From contig CM065803.1 of the NCBI GenBank assembly GCA_033398695.1, forward strand, positions 102,226,001 to 102,290,000: a DNA stretch of 64,000 bases, read 5' to 3'. The notes beneath the pieces are model-generated. The model searched no databases, had not been told where the DNA came from, and worked only from the letters and a program-made list of their open reading frames with translations. The translations under genes and the position numbers were made by a program. Source of the DNA: Orobanche coerulescens. Its lineage: Eukaryota; Streptophyta; Magnoliopsida; Lamiales; Orobanchaceae. Shown piece by piece: positions 1 through 11,577 of this stretch; positions within the stretch are counted from its first letter, which is position 1, and every line of letters starts with the position of its first letter.

Positions 1-340
1 AAGGAACGGTAGACAACCAAGGAAAAAACACTCTGCCGGGTTCCGAATTCGTTCAAAGGTAAAAAGTGAGTAGTTTCGAAATATCGCTACCGTTACAAGC
101 GAGTCATCAAAATTGGAAAGTACCAAAAGACATCTTATCCAAAAATAGGAAAATATGGTTATTATATTCTCTCCCTCTAAAAGGAAGTTTCGTCCCGAAA
201 CTCAAGGAGTAAAAAGTTCGGGGTAACTCGAACACGTCTTCTCTTCACAAGTAACATCCTCGGCTACATCAATCTCACTGTATTCGATAATATGACTGGG
301 ATCCAATACCCGAGTCTAGGCAGCAAATATACATACAAAC
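1..340 (-). pseudogene. Relic of gypsy pol 3' end joined to LTR start
   Basis: Read on the minus strand, about 330 to 180 gives a decayed chromovirus integrase tail: a proline-aspartate-proline-serine-histidine stretch followed by an acidic segment and then PELF. This matches the same region of the better copies at about 6990-7200 and 21170-21370. It ends in the sequence GTTTCGGGACGAAACTTCC that follows pol in those copies. The purine-rich tract and the presumed LTR beginning lie toward position 1. Stops and frame changes break it. The element continues off the left edge, so its family and target duplication cannot be seen. Confidence 0.7.
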
Positions 341-539
341 ATGATGAACCAAGGTTGAGGAAGATGGGTTCGAAAATAAATGCCCCAAAAGTTAGGAAAA
401 TCACAAAATGGCCCAACCATCTGAAAAACACGTTTTGCGACCAAACATTAACGCACAAGTACATAGCATGATTGAACATGTTAAGAATAACTTTTCGAAA
501 CAACTAAGCATTACATACTAGATCAAATTTTGCATTTAT
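341..539. other. Non-coding, probably decayed gypsy sequence
   Basis: I see no gene here. The stretch is probably the upstream continuation of the minus-strand gypsy relic, but similarity to the intact copies is too weak to call domains. Confidence 0.3.
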
Positions 540-1028
540 AGTAATAAAACTTTTTTTTGTATAAATTAGGGATATGAACTTATTTCCGTCCAAACAAGTT
601 AGGGTATTCGTGAATTTTCGTCAGTTAAAGTTAACGGACTTGCTTACCTGTCATTTAAGTGACACATGTCACCTTATGACTGATACACTTGTCTCCGATT
701 GGCCTTCATCTTCTCCGGTGACGTCGAGCTTTTTTCGGTCATTTTTTCTTTCACCCATGTTTTACGGCCCATTTTTTCATCGTATTTTTTTCCGGCTACC
801 CTTTTTCTTCGGCCAAGTACCTCCATTATATATATATTAAGTTGTGACGGATCCAGGTCATAAAAGAAAGGTAAAACAACATATCCTCGATGTTCTTTTA
901 CATTTAATAAGCTGATTTCTGGTATATAAATTACAGTTAATAAAAAGATTTTTCTTCATTGTGTATATATGTATGTATATTGTTTATAATATATACACGT
1001 ATATTGTGTGTATATATATATATTTAGG

Positions 1029-1381
1029 GGCGCGTTCTATGCAGTATCAATATTAGATGCAGTACTTTACAGTACTAATTTATGCATGAGTTTTGTACTA
1101 ATTATGCATGAAATATATGCATTTCGTGCATCAAAATTTCAATGCATTAATCTCACAAAAATTTGATGCATAATATCTAATATTTTAATGCATCGATATT
1201 TTGATGCATATAATCTAATATTTTAATGCATCGATATTTTGATGCATATATTGCATATTTTAATGCATTGAAATTTTGATGCACGAAATGCATATATTTC
1301 ATGCATAATTAGTACAAAACTCATGCATAAATTAGTACTGTAAACTACTGCATCTAATATTGGTACTGTATAGAACGCGCC
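1029..1381. mobile_element. Foldback MITE nested in the larger inverted element
   Basis: The ends GGCGCGTTCTATGCAGTA and, inverted, GGCGCGTTCTATACAGTA begin roughly 110-bp inverted repeats that match at nearly every base. Between them lie short tandem units built from TTGATGCAT and AATATTTTAATGCAT. The element is about 350 bp, has no coding capacity and is flanked on both sides by TA microsatellite, which hides any target duplication. It would fold into a long hairpin, as expected of a MITE. The superfamily is unassigned. Confidence 0.8.
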
Positions 1382-1382
1382 A

Positions 1383-1562
1383 CTATATATATATATATAT
1401 ACTGTTTATAATATACAAATATATATATATGTACATACTTATATAACTATACATATGTACATATATATACATATATACTACATATACATATATATATAAT
1501 ACATATGTACCGTACATATAAATATAATACTTATATATATAAATAGTGATATATATATACAT
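1383..1562. repeat. AT-rich microsatellite tract
   Basis: This is a run of TATA/TACA dinucleotide-like repeats. A matching shorter tract lies at about 960-1026 on the other side of the MITE. Open frames translating to tyrosine/isoleucine runs are artefacts of this composition. Confidence 0.85.
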
Positions 1563-1840
1563 ACATATATTGCAATTGCGTGGTCGAAAGAAACAGGTTA
1601 GAAGAATTGTCAGAAAAAGTGGTAGGAAAAACTGTTCGGAAAACTCGCCGTCGCCGGAGAAGATGGCCGGAGAAGGAGAAACCAATCAAAAACACGTGGA
1701 TCAATCAGAAGGTGACATGTGTCACTTAACGGACGGGTCAGCAAATTCGTTATAACTAACGGATTTTACGGAGATCCTAACTTGGTTGAACGGAAACAAG
1801 TTCATATCCAAATATGATACAAGAAAAAATTTGTTACCAT

Positions 1841-3334
1841 AAGTACAAAATTTGAGAAAGTTCATACCCTTAATCGGTAATTTTACCTTAACTAAATGAC
1901 CATCTTCATCTATGTACCGGAGGAGTAAAAGATTTGGATGGTTATTTGCACCCATCTTTTTATTATTATTTTTTTAAAGAATCGTACAGTCATCATAGGA
2001 AGTCTTTTTAAAATATTTTTTCAAAATTTTAGAAATAGGTCATTTTCTTGGCAAAAATTTTTCTGAAAATTTAATATTTGGATTTTTTTTTTCTCTCGAG
2101 ATTTTCCATACATTTTGAAAAAAATAAAAATTCTAAGATTCGATTTTTTTATTTTAAAGTCTGTCTTTTTCTCGAATTTTTTTTCGAAATTTGCCCCTTT
2201 ATATGTGAATTTTGTGGCTGATTTCGTTATTTTAGAATATTTTCAGTTAAAATGTTCTGAGAAAATGACTCAGTGCTGACTCGATGGCGCCGGTCAGTGA
2301 CTCATTGCCTGCAGTAAGATGACTCGATGGTAGCGGAGGGGGGGCGTGTGAGGTAATAAACTAATAATAGTCTTTTATATGTAACTTTTTGGAAAAATGG
2401 TGGATGTACTATCTAAATATAGGGTGGAAGTAACTTGCGCCAATAGGTTTATACTCTTGCAGGAATAATATTTTATGTACATTAATCTACATTTAAGGGC
2501 TTTTATTTGTATGGGCTAGATCAAGTATCGATGTAATTCATTTATACTAATCCTAAAATTTATACTCCCCTATTTTTGTATTTTTACTTTAAAATGTTAT
2601 CAGCACACAACTTCAGGGCAAGAAAAAAATGAAACCAATCACCGACCAGCACGCCATCCGACCCTTTTCCCAATCACCATAGAGACCCAACCTAACAACC
2701 ATTTTGTTAGTAGTGATGCTTTAGGGCTGTTATTTATATATGTCACTTTATTATCGATTCATAATATAATTTTTTCTCAATTATTATACCTGCTTATTTC
2801 AATATTATAATAATTAAAATAATGGATATTCAAGAATAATAGTTATCCAGCATTCTTGGTCAATCACGTAGACTGGAGAAGTGAATTATAGACTGGTATT
2901 GAGTTTGACGGATAATCATGACATAATTATGTGTAAGTTTGGTTAGAAAATATAATACTAGACAGACTCGTCTTGAGATCACTGCATGGTGACTCGAGAC
3001 TCCTGCATCTAGTATTGCTGGAGAGTACCATCAACATCTTTCCAATTTTGATTGGTAGAAAAATGATAATATCCAATTTTGATTGGTAGAAAAATGATAA
3101 TATATAACATCTTTCCAATTTTGATTTAGAGTTGACCCCGACATACTCCCGAATGATTAGAACTTGTAGAATGATGAATCTCCAGCCTTTCTTTCGTCTG
3201 GAAAACACAAGGGAGTGAAAAGTTGCAATGGGAACTGAAACAACGCAAGAAGCGAACCGCCCATTTTTATATAGTAGGCAATGTTACGGTCGTTTCTCAA
3301 CTTGAGTACGGCCATAACCTTCACGCGTATGACC
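1841..3334. other. No gene found; AT-rich intergenic or decayed repeat
   Basis: No credible coding region, RNA gene or clear transposon terminus is visible. A local direct duplication of about 31 bp (GATTGGTAGAAAAATGATAA core) lies at about 3048-3105, with a partial third copy to about 3126. The last 130 bp, including TATATAG at about 3270 and CGGTCG/CGGCC-type motifs, resemble an LTR on the minus strand that continues after element A at 9639. Confidence 0.5.
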
Positions 3335-3339
3335 GTATC

Positions 3340-5281
3340 TGTAATATCTAGATTTATTACAGTGTATTTTACCTGTATTTGAACCCTGTATTATTCAGAA
3401 TTGTGATCTTGATGATTGGAGTATGATATTTCTTATATTGATATCTTTGTACATAAGTATAACAACATGCAAAATTTCTCATGCAAACTCGTGATAGCGC
3501 ACGTTAAGAATGTAGCTTAACGCGCGTTATCGAGCTACTACCAGCGCACGCTACGTATGTAGGAGTTGCGTGCGCTAAGCACTCAATTATTGAGCTGGGC
3601 GGCTAGCACATGCGCCAGCCGGGACATGGGTCCGGATAAGATTCCCACGGACGAACCTGGACAGATTTGGATTCAACGCTTATTAGCGTGCGCTAAGTAT
3701 TGTATGCTAGCGTGCGCTAATTAGCTAAAGTGCATAATATTATAAATGAGACAACAACCCGTGTTGGCTTACATTTCCTTCGTCCATTCTTCATTCTTGA
3801 GAGGCCAGAGAGCTATAATAATCCTTCTAACACACTTAGAACACATCTTATTGTTCCTTGTATATTGGTTATCACTTGGGAGTGATCATTGAAGAGAAGT
3901 AACATCTTGGAGTGGCACATAACCAACCGGAGTCGGATTCTACCTTGTGGTTCAGTGATTTCGTCATATTAAGATATGTTGATTCTATCTTCAAACTCTC
4001 GATTCGTGTTATGGAGAATAAGATGATCATGTTAGCAAATATTGATCTTCGTGGATGAATTATCCAAAGTACATCATGTTTGGAATATTGAGATGAATAG
4101 GCCTTAAGTACCTTGATTATGAACATCATGATTCTAATCTTATTACATTGAACAAGTAGAGGAAGCTTCTATCATTGGTAATCCGAGTCTAGTAGGTATT
4201 TTCATAACAATCACGGGCTTGACTTTTACATCATTATTGTTAGACGAATCTATAGGGTTGATCATGGAAGGATTTATTTTGTAAAGATGGAACATTATTC
4301 AAACTTCAGAGTGATAGTTTTCATTGATATAAAGGTGTTGATATCAACCGTTAAGCCTTCCGAATTATCGCATGAAGAATTGGATTTGAAATGGATTATG
4401 GTTTCATAATAGTATACTTATTCTTGAATCCCAAGTTGTTGTTATCCATAAGATCATTCATAGCCATATGAACATGATATTCATGGAGGTAACATGAATT
4501 AACACTGAGGATTTCATTTGGTTTGATCATGTTGAGGTCCGTCTACTGCCCAGTAGTAAACTGCCATGCACAGTTAGCGCATGCTAAGCTATGTAGATTA
4601 ACGTGCGCTATCGAGCATGAGTTAACGTACGCTACGTTTGGTACTTAACGTACGTTAAGCCATCAGACGAGTCAGTCGGCTGATCAGTGAGGTACTGACC
4701 ATGCATAGTTAGCGTACGCTAGGCTTTGTTGTTTGCGTGCGCTATCGAGCAGACTTAACACACGCTACACAGAGTACTTAGAGTGCGCTAAGAAGTTCAG
4801 GCAGATTACATTTTATGAGCTTTTGGCCGTAAATCGAATTGTTAGACATTCGTACGATGTGAGATAAATCCTATATGATTTCTTTTGTTAAGGTTTGAGC
4901 TTGTTACGTGATTGATTGAGGGGGATGACCTTCGAGTGTTCGTTTTCGTGGAAGTATTGTTCTTGTCTTCGAATCGAGGCAAGTACCTTATTTGTTTTAC
5001 GTATTGATGCTATACATATTGTCATGCATGTATGTCGTTGTCGTATGTCCACCTCGTGTTGGTCCGACGGGATCATCGGGGGATCTATGCTAGCGTGCGC
5101 TGGATCATCGGACGGGTTTTTTTCCACCACGGGTTGGTCTGACGGGATCATCGTGGGTTCTAGGCAGTGAACGCTGGATCGTCGGAATTACCATGTGTAT
5201 GTTGTGATATCATGTTGTTATTATCAGTTGTGTATGCTATGTATGAGTTTCTTGCAGGAGGACTCGTTTGACATTTTATCA
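3340..5281 (+). repeat. 5' LTR of element A, 3'-truncated
   Basis: It aligns with 7249-9190 of the 3' LTR at a near-constant offset of 3909 bases, with roughly 1-2% differences by eye. It holds palindrome cluster 1 (3490-3715), a TATA box at 3741, palindrome cluster 2 (4572-4795) and the GGGATCATC doublet module (5045-5190). The terminal part, which in the partner LTR carries the TTCG hairpin and the LTR end, is absent. Confidence 0.92.
3741..3746 (+). promoter_or_regulatory. Putative LTR TATA box, element A
   Basis: TATAAA lies 25 bases downstream of the last palindrome of cluster 1, which ends with GCGTGCGCTAA near 3720. The same arrangement is seen at 7650 in the 3' LTR and around 46178 in the solo LTR. 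Transcription start has not been shown and is inferred to follow by about 30 bases. Confidence 0.6.
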
Positions 5282-7210
5282 CTTCCACAGGGGACTGGAG
5301 GATTCATAGTTTACAGTGATGCTTCGAACCAAGGACTCGGATGCGTATTGATGCAGAATGACAAGGTGATTGCTTATGCTTCACGACAGCTGAAACCTTA
5401 TGAAGTGAATAACCCAACACATGATTTAGAGCTAGCAGCGGTAATTTTTGCTTTGAAAATCTGGAGGCATTATCTGTACGGGACTCACTGTCAGATCTTT
5501 ACGGATCATAAGAGTCTCAAGTACATCTTCAGTCAGAAAGAGTTGAATATGCGGCAAAGAAGATGGTTAGAACTGATTAAGGACTATGACTTGGAGATTT
5601 TGTATCATCCAGGCAAAGCAAATGTAGTGGCCGATGCACTCAGCTGCAAGCCTATTTCTATTTAGATGCTGGAGACGCTGACCTCCCAACTTAGCCTTCA
5701 ACGAGAGATGATTCGAGAAGGAATTGAAGTGTGGTAACAAAGAGTCCAAGGACAACTGTGCGTGATGGAAATAACTTCATCACTTACCGAAGAAATCAAA
5801 TCTAGACAGGCAGATGATCCTCTGATGATTCGGTTACGTGATGAAGTGATCAAGTGAAAGGCCCCTGGATTCCTAATTCATGATGATGGAGTTTTGAGAT
5901 TCCAGAGCCGACTCTGCGTTCCCGATGTCAATGTTCTGAAACAGACGATTATGAAGGAAGCTCACAGTTCGCCCTATTATGTCCACCCAGGCACCAGTAA
6001 GATGTATAAGGACTTGAAGCAGGATTTCTGGTGGGGCAACATGAAGAAAGATGTAGCGGACTATGTTTTGAAATGCTTGACTTGTCAGCAGGTTAAGATC
6101 GAGCATCAACGGCCTGCCGGAATGTTGAAGCCACTCTCGATTCCTGAATGGAAGTGGGAGGACATATCGATGGACTTTATCACTAGTATGCCGAGAACCA
6201 GGACAGGAATGAACATGATTTGGGTGATAGTTGATCGTTTAACCAAATCAGCTCATTTTCTAGGCATTAAGGACACGTGGGGATCAGAGAGGTTGGTACG
6301 AGTATTTATTTTGGAGATAGTTCGATTGCATGGTACGTCGAAAACCATTGTCTCTGATCGAGACGGCCATTTTGTGTCTCACTTTTGGAAAGCAGTTCAT
6401 AAGGCCTTGGGGACCGAATTGAACTTCAGCACAGCTTATCACCCGCAGACTGACGGACAATCCGAGAGGACTATTCAAACGGTGGAAGACATGCTAAGGG
6501 CCTGTGCCTTAGATTGGTCAAACGATTGGGAAATTCATCTACCGTTGATTGAATTTACCTACAACAATAGTTGGCATGCTTCCATTAAGATGGCACCATT
6601 TGAGGCATTATACGGGAGGAGATGTAGATCGCCCCTATGTTGGGATGATTCATCAGACTTAATCGAGACAGAACCAGAGTTGATCGTACAGACTCGAGAG
6701 AAGATAGCCTTGATTCGTGAAAGGCTGTTGAACGTCCAGATTCGCCAGAAATCTTACGCAGACATACGCCGTCGCCCTTTGGAGTTCAGTACGGGAGACC
6801 ACGTACTCTTAAAGGTTTCTCCTACTCGGGGAATCTTTCGTTTCGGAAGGAAAGGAAAGCTGAGTCCGAGATATATCGGACCATTTGAGATCCTTGAGAG
6901 AGTTGGAGAGTTGGCATACAGGTTGGCATTGCCGCTGTCATTGTGCCATGTTCATAACGTGTTCCACGTATCCCAGTTATGGAGGTATATACCAGATCCT
7001 AGTCATGTCATTGATTTTGGAGAGATCGAAGTCGCTCAAGATGGGACGTTTGAAGAAAGACCGGTCAAGATACTCGAGAGTCGAGTTAAGCAGTTGAGAA
7101 ACAAACCCATCGTTTTGGTCAAAGTTCAATGGTCACGCCATGGAGTGGAATAAGTCACATGGGAACCGGAAGATGGCATGAAGTCCAGATATCCCGAGTT
7201 ATTTTCGTCT
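5282..7210 (+). pseudogene. Chromovirus pol remnant: RNase H, integrase, chromodomain
   Basis: One reading frame runs from about 5290. RNase H shows [16 protein letters not shown] and later [10 protein letters not shown] zinc-binding HHCC region precedes the integrase core, where all three catalytic acids are visible: Asp in ISMDF, Asp in SDRDGHF, and Glu in DGQSERT. The C-terminal region has the GPFEIL and VHNVFHVSQL motifs, then a chromodomain-like VKVQWSRHG segment ending PELF. The frame is broken by TAG 5663-5665, TAA 5735-5737, TGA 5855-5857 and TAA 7151-7153. It would have processed and integrated the element cDNA in the nucleus. No gag, protease or RT is present. The integrase frame from 5894 to 7150 is the longest intact part. 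Confidence 0.93.
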
Positions 7211-7248
7211 TGAGTTTCGGGACGAAACTCCTTTTTAGTAGGAGAGTA

Positions 7249-9633
7249 TGTAATATCTGGATTTATTACTGTGTATTTTACCTGTATTCGAACCCTGTAT
7301 TATTCGGAATTGTGATCTTGATGATTGGAGTATGATATTTCTTACATTGATATATTTGTACATAAGTATAACAACATGCAAAATTTCTCATGCAAACTCG
7401 TGATAGCGCACGCTAAGAATGTAGCTTAACGCGCGCTATCGAGCTACTACCAGTGCACGCTATGTATGTAGGAGTTGCGTGCGCTAAGCACTCAATTATT
7501 GAGCTGGGCGGCTAGCAAATGCGCCAGCCGGGACATGGGTCCGGATAATATTCCCGCGGACGAACCTGGGCAGATTTGGAGTCAACGCTTATTAGCGTGC
7601 GCTAAGTATTGTATGCTAGCGTGCGCTAATTAGCTAAAGTGCAGAATATTATAAATGAGACAACAACCCGTGTTGGCTTACATTTCCTTCGTCCATTCTT
7701 CATTCTTGAGAGGCCAGAGAGCTATAATAATCCTTCTAACACACTTAGAACACATCTTATTGATCCTTGTATATTGGTTATCACTTGGGAGTGATCATTG
7801 AAGAGAAGTAACACCTTGGAGTGGCACATAACCAACCGGAGTCGGATTCTACCTTGTGGTTCAGTGATTTCGTCATATTAAGGTATGTTGATTCTATCTT
7901 CAAACTCTCGATTCGTGTTATGGAGAATAAGATGATCATGTTAGCAAATATTGATCTTCGTGGATGAATTATCCAAAGTACATCATGTTTGGAATATTGA
8001 GATGAATAGGCCTTAAGTACCTTGATTATGAACATCATGATTCGAATCTTATTACATTGAACAAGTAGAGGAAGCTTCTATCATTGGTAATCCAAATCTA
8101 GTAGGTGTTTTCATAACAATCATGGACTTGACTTTTACATCATTATTGTTAGACGAATCTATAGGGTTGATCATGGAAGGATTTATTTTGTAAAGATGGA
8201 ACATTATTCAAACTTCAGAGTGATAGTTTTCATTGATATAAAGGTGTTGATATCAACCGTTAAGCCTTCCGAATTATCGCACGAAGAATTGGATTTGAAA
8301 TGGATTATGGTTTCATAATAGTATACTTATTCTTGAATCCTAAGTTGTTGTTATCCGTAAGATCATTCATAGCCGTATGAACATGATATTCATGGAGGTA
8401 ACATGAATTAAAACTGAGGATTTCATTTGGTTTGATCATGTTAAGGTCCGTCTACTGCCCAGTAGTAAACTGCCATGCACAGTTAGCGCACGCTAAGCTA
8501 TGTAGATTAACGTGCGCTATCGAGCATGAGTTAACGTACGCTACGTTTGGTACTTAACGTACGTTAAGCCATCAGACGAGTCAGTCGGCTGATCAGTGAG
8601 GTACTGACCATGCATAGTTAGCGTACGCTAAGCTTTGTTGTTTGCGTGCGCTATCGAGCAGACTTAACGCACGCTACACAGAGTACTTAGCGTGCGCTAA
8701 GAAGTTCAGGCAGATTTCATTTTATGAGCTTTTGGCCGTAAATCGAATTGTTAGACATTCGTACAATGTGAGATAAATCCTATATTATTTATTTTGTTAA
8801 GGTTTGAGCTTGTTACGTGATTGATTGAGGGGGACGACCTTCGAGTGTTCGTTTTCCTGGAAGTATTGTTCTTGTCTTCGAATCGAGGCAAGTACCTTAT
8901 TTGTTTTACGTATTGATGCTATACATATTATCATGCATGTATGTCGTTGTTGTATGTCCACCTCGTGTTGGTCCGACGGGATCATCGGGGGATCTATGCT
9001 AGCGTGCGCTGGATCATCGGATGGGTTTTTTTCCACCACGGGTTGGTCTGACGGGATCATCGTGGGTTCTAGGCAGTGAACGCTGGATTGTCGGAATTAC
9101 CATGTGTATGTTGTGATATCATGTTGTGATTATCAGTTGTGTATGTTATGTATGAGTTTCTCGCAGGAGAAGACTCGTTTGACATTTTATCATTTACGTT
9201 ATTATTATTCTGCGTGTGACGTTGAATAATATGTTGTGGTACTTGTACTAGCATCGTTGTGCTAACCCCTTCGGGGGTGAACATTTTGTTTATGTTCAGG
9301 ATCCAGGAGAGTGGGAAAACAACCGTTGGAGCTGCATGACGATGAGGGTGCAGAGTGATGTTCCGGCCGGGTTTATTTGTCTGTTGTTTATTGGTTATTT
9401 CAATAAGTACTCGAGTACGAAGTCATTTATGATGAATTTGAATTTGGTGGTATATTATTAAGTTTCTGTTGAACAATTGTATTTTCAGTATTTGGTCAGA
9501 ACTGTTGTATCTTAATTCCGTTATTTCCATTCGTTAGTAGCTATTAATGTCTGTTCAATTCTTCATCCTTGTAAATCCTTATGTAAAGGATTTACGGTGC
9601 TGTAATATTCCTGAATATATCGGGGGTGTTACA
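7249..9633 (+). repeat. 3' LTR of element A, complete (2385 bp)
   Basis: It begins TGTAATATCTGG after a short purine-rich tract (7240-7248, probable polypurine primer) and ends GTTACA. Internal order: palindrome cluster 1 (7400-7625), TATAAA at 7650, palindrome cluster 2 (8480-8700), GGGATCATC doublets (about 8950-9100), TTCG hairpin (9265-9278), LTR end. This is the only full-length LTR of family A in the window and is the reference for the truncated and solo copies. Small open frames within it are not conserved and look spurious. Confidence 0.93.
9265..9278 (+). other. CCCC-TTCG-GGGG hairpin in LTR A
   Basis: ACCCC, TTCG, GGGGT form a 5-bp stem closed by a C(UUCG)G tetraloop if transcribed. 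The same hairpin occurs at 16180-16193, 23459-23472 and 47359-47372, each time in the sequence context TGCTAACCCC...GGGGTG then ACATTT. Its role is unknown. Confidence 0.7.
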
Positions 9634-9638
9634 GTATC

Positions 9639-10150
9639 TGTTAACTCCTACACCCATAAGTGATCTTATGGAACAATTTGGAAACAAACACTAATTAACG
9701 ATCACTAATGTTATGGTCGTATTACGAGGCCGTAACTAACACAAATATGACCATGTCGTACATAATGTACGGTCGTATTCTACGCATTGGGAAGTTTACG
9801 TAAAAGGATGTCTACAGGTGTGCATACACATGTAGTCATAGTGTACGAACATAACGATGTATATTTCAATGATATGTCGTATATAATTAATATACAACCG
9901 TACCTCAGTGCGTAGAAATCCACCTAATACGATACATTCGTAGCTCTCCTAACAAACGTAAAGAATACAGAAACACTACGCCAAAGTCAAAACACTATAA
10001 CAATAAATCCCAAAATCTGCACTTGCACTCAATAAACGACCTAAACACAGAAATCTCCACACAAGATTACATACACGTCAACTCTGTCTGAAACATTACA
10101 CCGTATCGGAATCCACGCAATAATATACATACGGGTCTTCACGCTTAGAG
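9639..10150. other. Flank of element A, possibly an older LTR
   Basis: No gene. Sequence continues the pre-insertion flank at 3334 across the GTATC duplication. It contains repeated TACGGTCGTAT, GGCCGTA and related near-palindromes, reminiscent of the palindrome-bearing LTRs elsewhere in the window, probably on the minus strand. Assignment to an LTR is inference, because neither end is recognisable. Confidence 0.35.
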
Positions 10151-10154
10151 CGCT

Positions 10155-10465
10155 GGAAACTCAGGTTTTTTGCCCTCCTGAGGACTCGAACTCCGTACAT
10201 GGAGGTATTAGTAGGAGTTCATTGCAAGTCTGGTAACCATTAGGCTCATGATGTTGACGGGTCTTCATGCTTAGAGTGCTGGTCCGTCAGATCATGATCT
10301 TACGCTGAGCCTGGATACTCAAGTTTTTGTCCTCTCTAGGACTCGAACCTGAGTCTGATGGCTACCAGACTTGCAATGGATTTCTACTAGCTAATACCTG
10401 GAGGTACGAAGTTCGAGTCCTGGAGAGGGCAAAAACCTGAGTTTTCAGGCTCAGCGCAAAATTTA
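10155..10465. repeat. Three tRNA-like B-box segments in inverted arrangement
   Basis: Three related segments each carry an internal B-box-like sequence: GGACTCGAACTC near 10183, GGACTCGAACCTGAG near 10340 and, inverted, GTTCGAGTCC near 10409. The first and third are inverted copies (AACTCAGGTTTTTTGCCC versus GGGCAAAAACCTGAGTTT). This suggests SINE-like or tRNA-derived repeats rather than a functional tRNA, since no cloverleaf can be drawn confidently. Confidence 0.5.
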
Positions 10466-10559
10466 ATGCAAATATAACTGCATTACGAAAACATCAAAAG
10501 TTCAAACAACAACATCCAATATCACTACTAAAGAAGTTGACTGTGAAGCTAAACAAAAA

Positions 10560-11085
10560 TGTGAAGCTAAAGAAGTTGACTGTGAAGCTTTTGTGCTTTA
10601 GTTTCACATATGTGACGCTAATATGTGAAGCTAAAGAAGTTGACGCTAAAGAAACTTTAGCTTCAAGAATTGAACTTTAGCGTCAGCCATGTGAAGCTAA
10701 AACGAATGTAAAATAATTGCCTGCTACATTAGCTTCACATGGGTGAAACTAAAGCCAATGCAGAAATATTATTTTTTTTATGCTTTGGCGTCACATGTGT
10801 GACGCCAAAAAAGTCCATCAATTTTGAATATGATATCTTTAGCGTCACATGTGTGATGCCAAAGAAGTCCATCAATTTTAAATATTATATCTTTAGCGTC
10901 ACATGTGTGACGCCAAACAAGTCCAGCAATTTTAAATATTATATCTTTAGCGTCACATGTGTGACGCCAAAGAAAGTCCAGCAATTTTAATTATTATATC
11001 TTTGGCGTCAGATGTGTGACGCTAAAGAAAGTCCATCAATTATAAATAATATATCTTTAGTGTGACATACGTGACACTAAAGATA
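10560..11085. repeat. Left subterminal palindrome array of CACTA-1
   Basis: At least six palindromes of the form GCGTCACATGTGTGACGC recur every 54-55 bp from about 10785 to 11080, each followed by an AAGTCCATCAATTTTA-like spacer. The outermost part (10560-10750) instead has GCTTCACA/TGTGAAGC half-sites. En/Spm elements are known to bind their own TNPA protein at subterminal repeats, and this array is the obvious counterpart. Both strands open as short ORFs only because the repeat lacks stops. Confidence 0.85.
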
Positions 11086-11140
11086 TTTGTTTAAAATAAA
11101 AAAAATGAAATTAGCCGAAACGATTTCTGGCTAATTTCAG

Positions 11141-11182
<42 letters not shown>
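11141..11182. repeat. TG/TA microsatellite
   Basis: A GTGTGTGT run passes into a long TATA run. The following sequence to about 11570 is AT-rich and without a gene. Confidence 0.9.
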
Positions 11183-11186
<4 letters not shown>

Positions 11187-11577
11187 TTAATCATAAATAT
11201 TTTTTAACTATATTTTTTGTCACGCTACACTTCTAATTATTATTAAAAAATAATTATATTATACTAAAAAGATATTTATTTAATTAGAAAATAAATATAA
11301 TCATTTTTCTTATGTTTTAATAATATTAATATTGTAATTCACTTATATTTAAATAAATAAAAATCCTGCGAAAGAAATAAAAAAACAAAAATATTAATAA
11401 TTGTTAGTAGAAACAAAAAATTATATAAGTAAAATTATTAACAAAATTGAAAATAATTTAGAAATTACCTTGAAGATTGAGAGATGAAAGTTGAAGAAAT
11501 GAGATGAAATGTGGATTAGAATTTTGGAATGAAGGAAGGTTTGTAGTGATGTTGTATTTATAGTATATTTTGAAATA

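Larger units (their letters stand above)
540..1840. mobile_element. Foldback element with about 130-bp inverted ends
   Basis: Positions about 560-690 and about 1700-1830 are imperfect inverted copies. Both contain GATATGAACTT, a purine-rich stretch, and the segment around GTGACACATGTCACC. Similarity continues weakly inward through a TCTTCTCCGG segment (about 708 and, inverted, about 1650). No transposase is present, so this is a non-autonomous element carrying a second foldback element and AT microsatellites in its middle. The superfamily is uncertain because I cannot fix the target duplication. Small open frames inside follow the inverted repeats and are not credible genes. Confidence 0.6.
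3340..9633 (+). mobile_element. Chromovirus element A with internal deletion
   Basis: The element starts TGTAATATCT and ends GGTGTTACA, and is flanked by the perfect 5-bp duplication GTATC at 3335-3339 and 9634-9638. Between its LTRs only the RNase H, integrase and C-terminal part of pol remain. The 5' LTR breaks off at about 5281 and joins directly to RNase H, so the last roughly 440 bp of that LTR, the tRNA-binding site, leader, gag, protease and RT are missing. The intact outer target duplication means the loss happened after integration or during reverse transcription, not by truncation at the insertion site. Pol resembles the Tekay/Del chromovirus clade. The element cannot be autonomous. 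Confidence 0.93.

Noticed and set aside
1383..1685. Tyrosine/isoleucine-rich ORF on the minus strand
   Set aside because: It is the translation of the TA microsatellite.
3490..4800. Regularly spaced palindromes resembling a CRISPR array
   Set aside because: The sequence is a plant LTR. Spacers are irregular, repeats are short, there are no cas genes, and the same clusters recur in every LTR copy.
4888..5170. Opposed ORFs conserved in several LTR copies (also 8797-9079, 15798-16091, 23038-23370, 46926-47150)
   Set aside because: They lie in the GGGATCATC repeat module of the LTRs. Conservation is that of recent LTR copies and codon positions show no bias.
10739..10990. Overlapping open frames on both strands with repeated CVTPKKSINF-like peptides
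   Set aside because: They are the translation of the 54-bp CACTA subterminal repeat, are open on both strands and change with the repeat. There is no protein signature.
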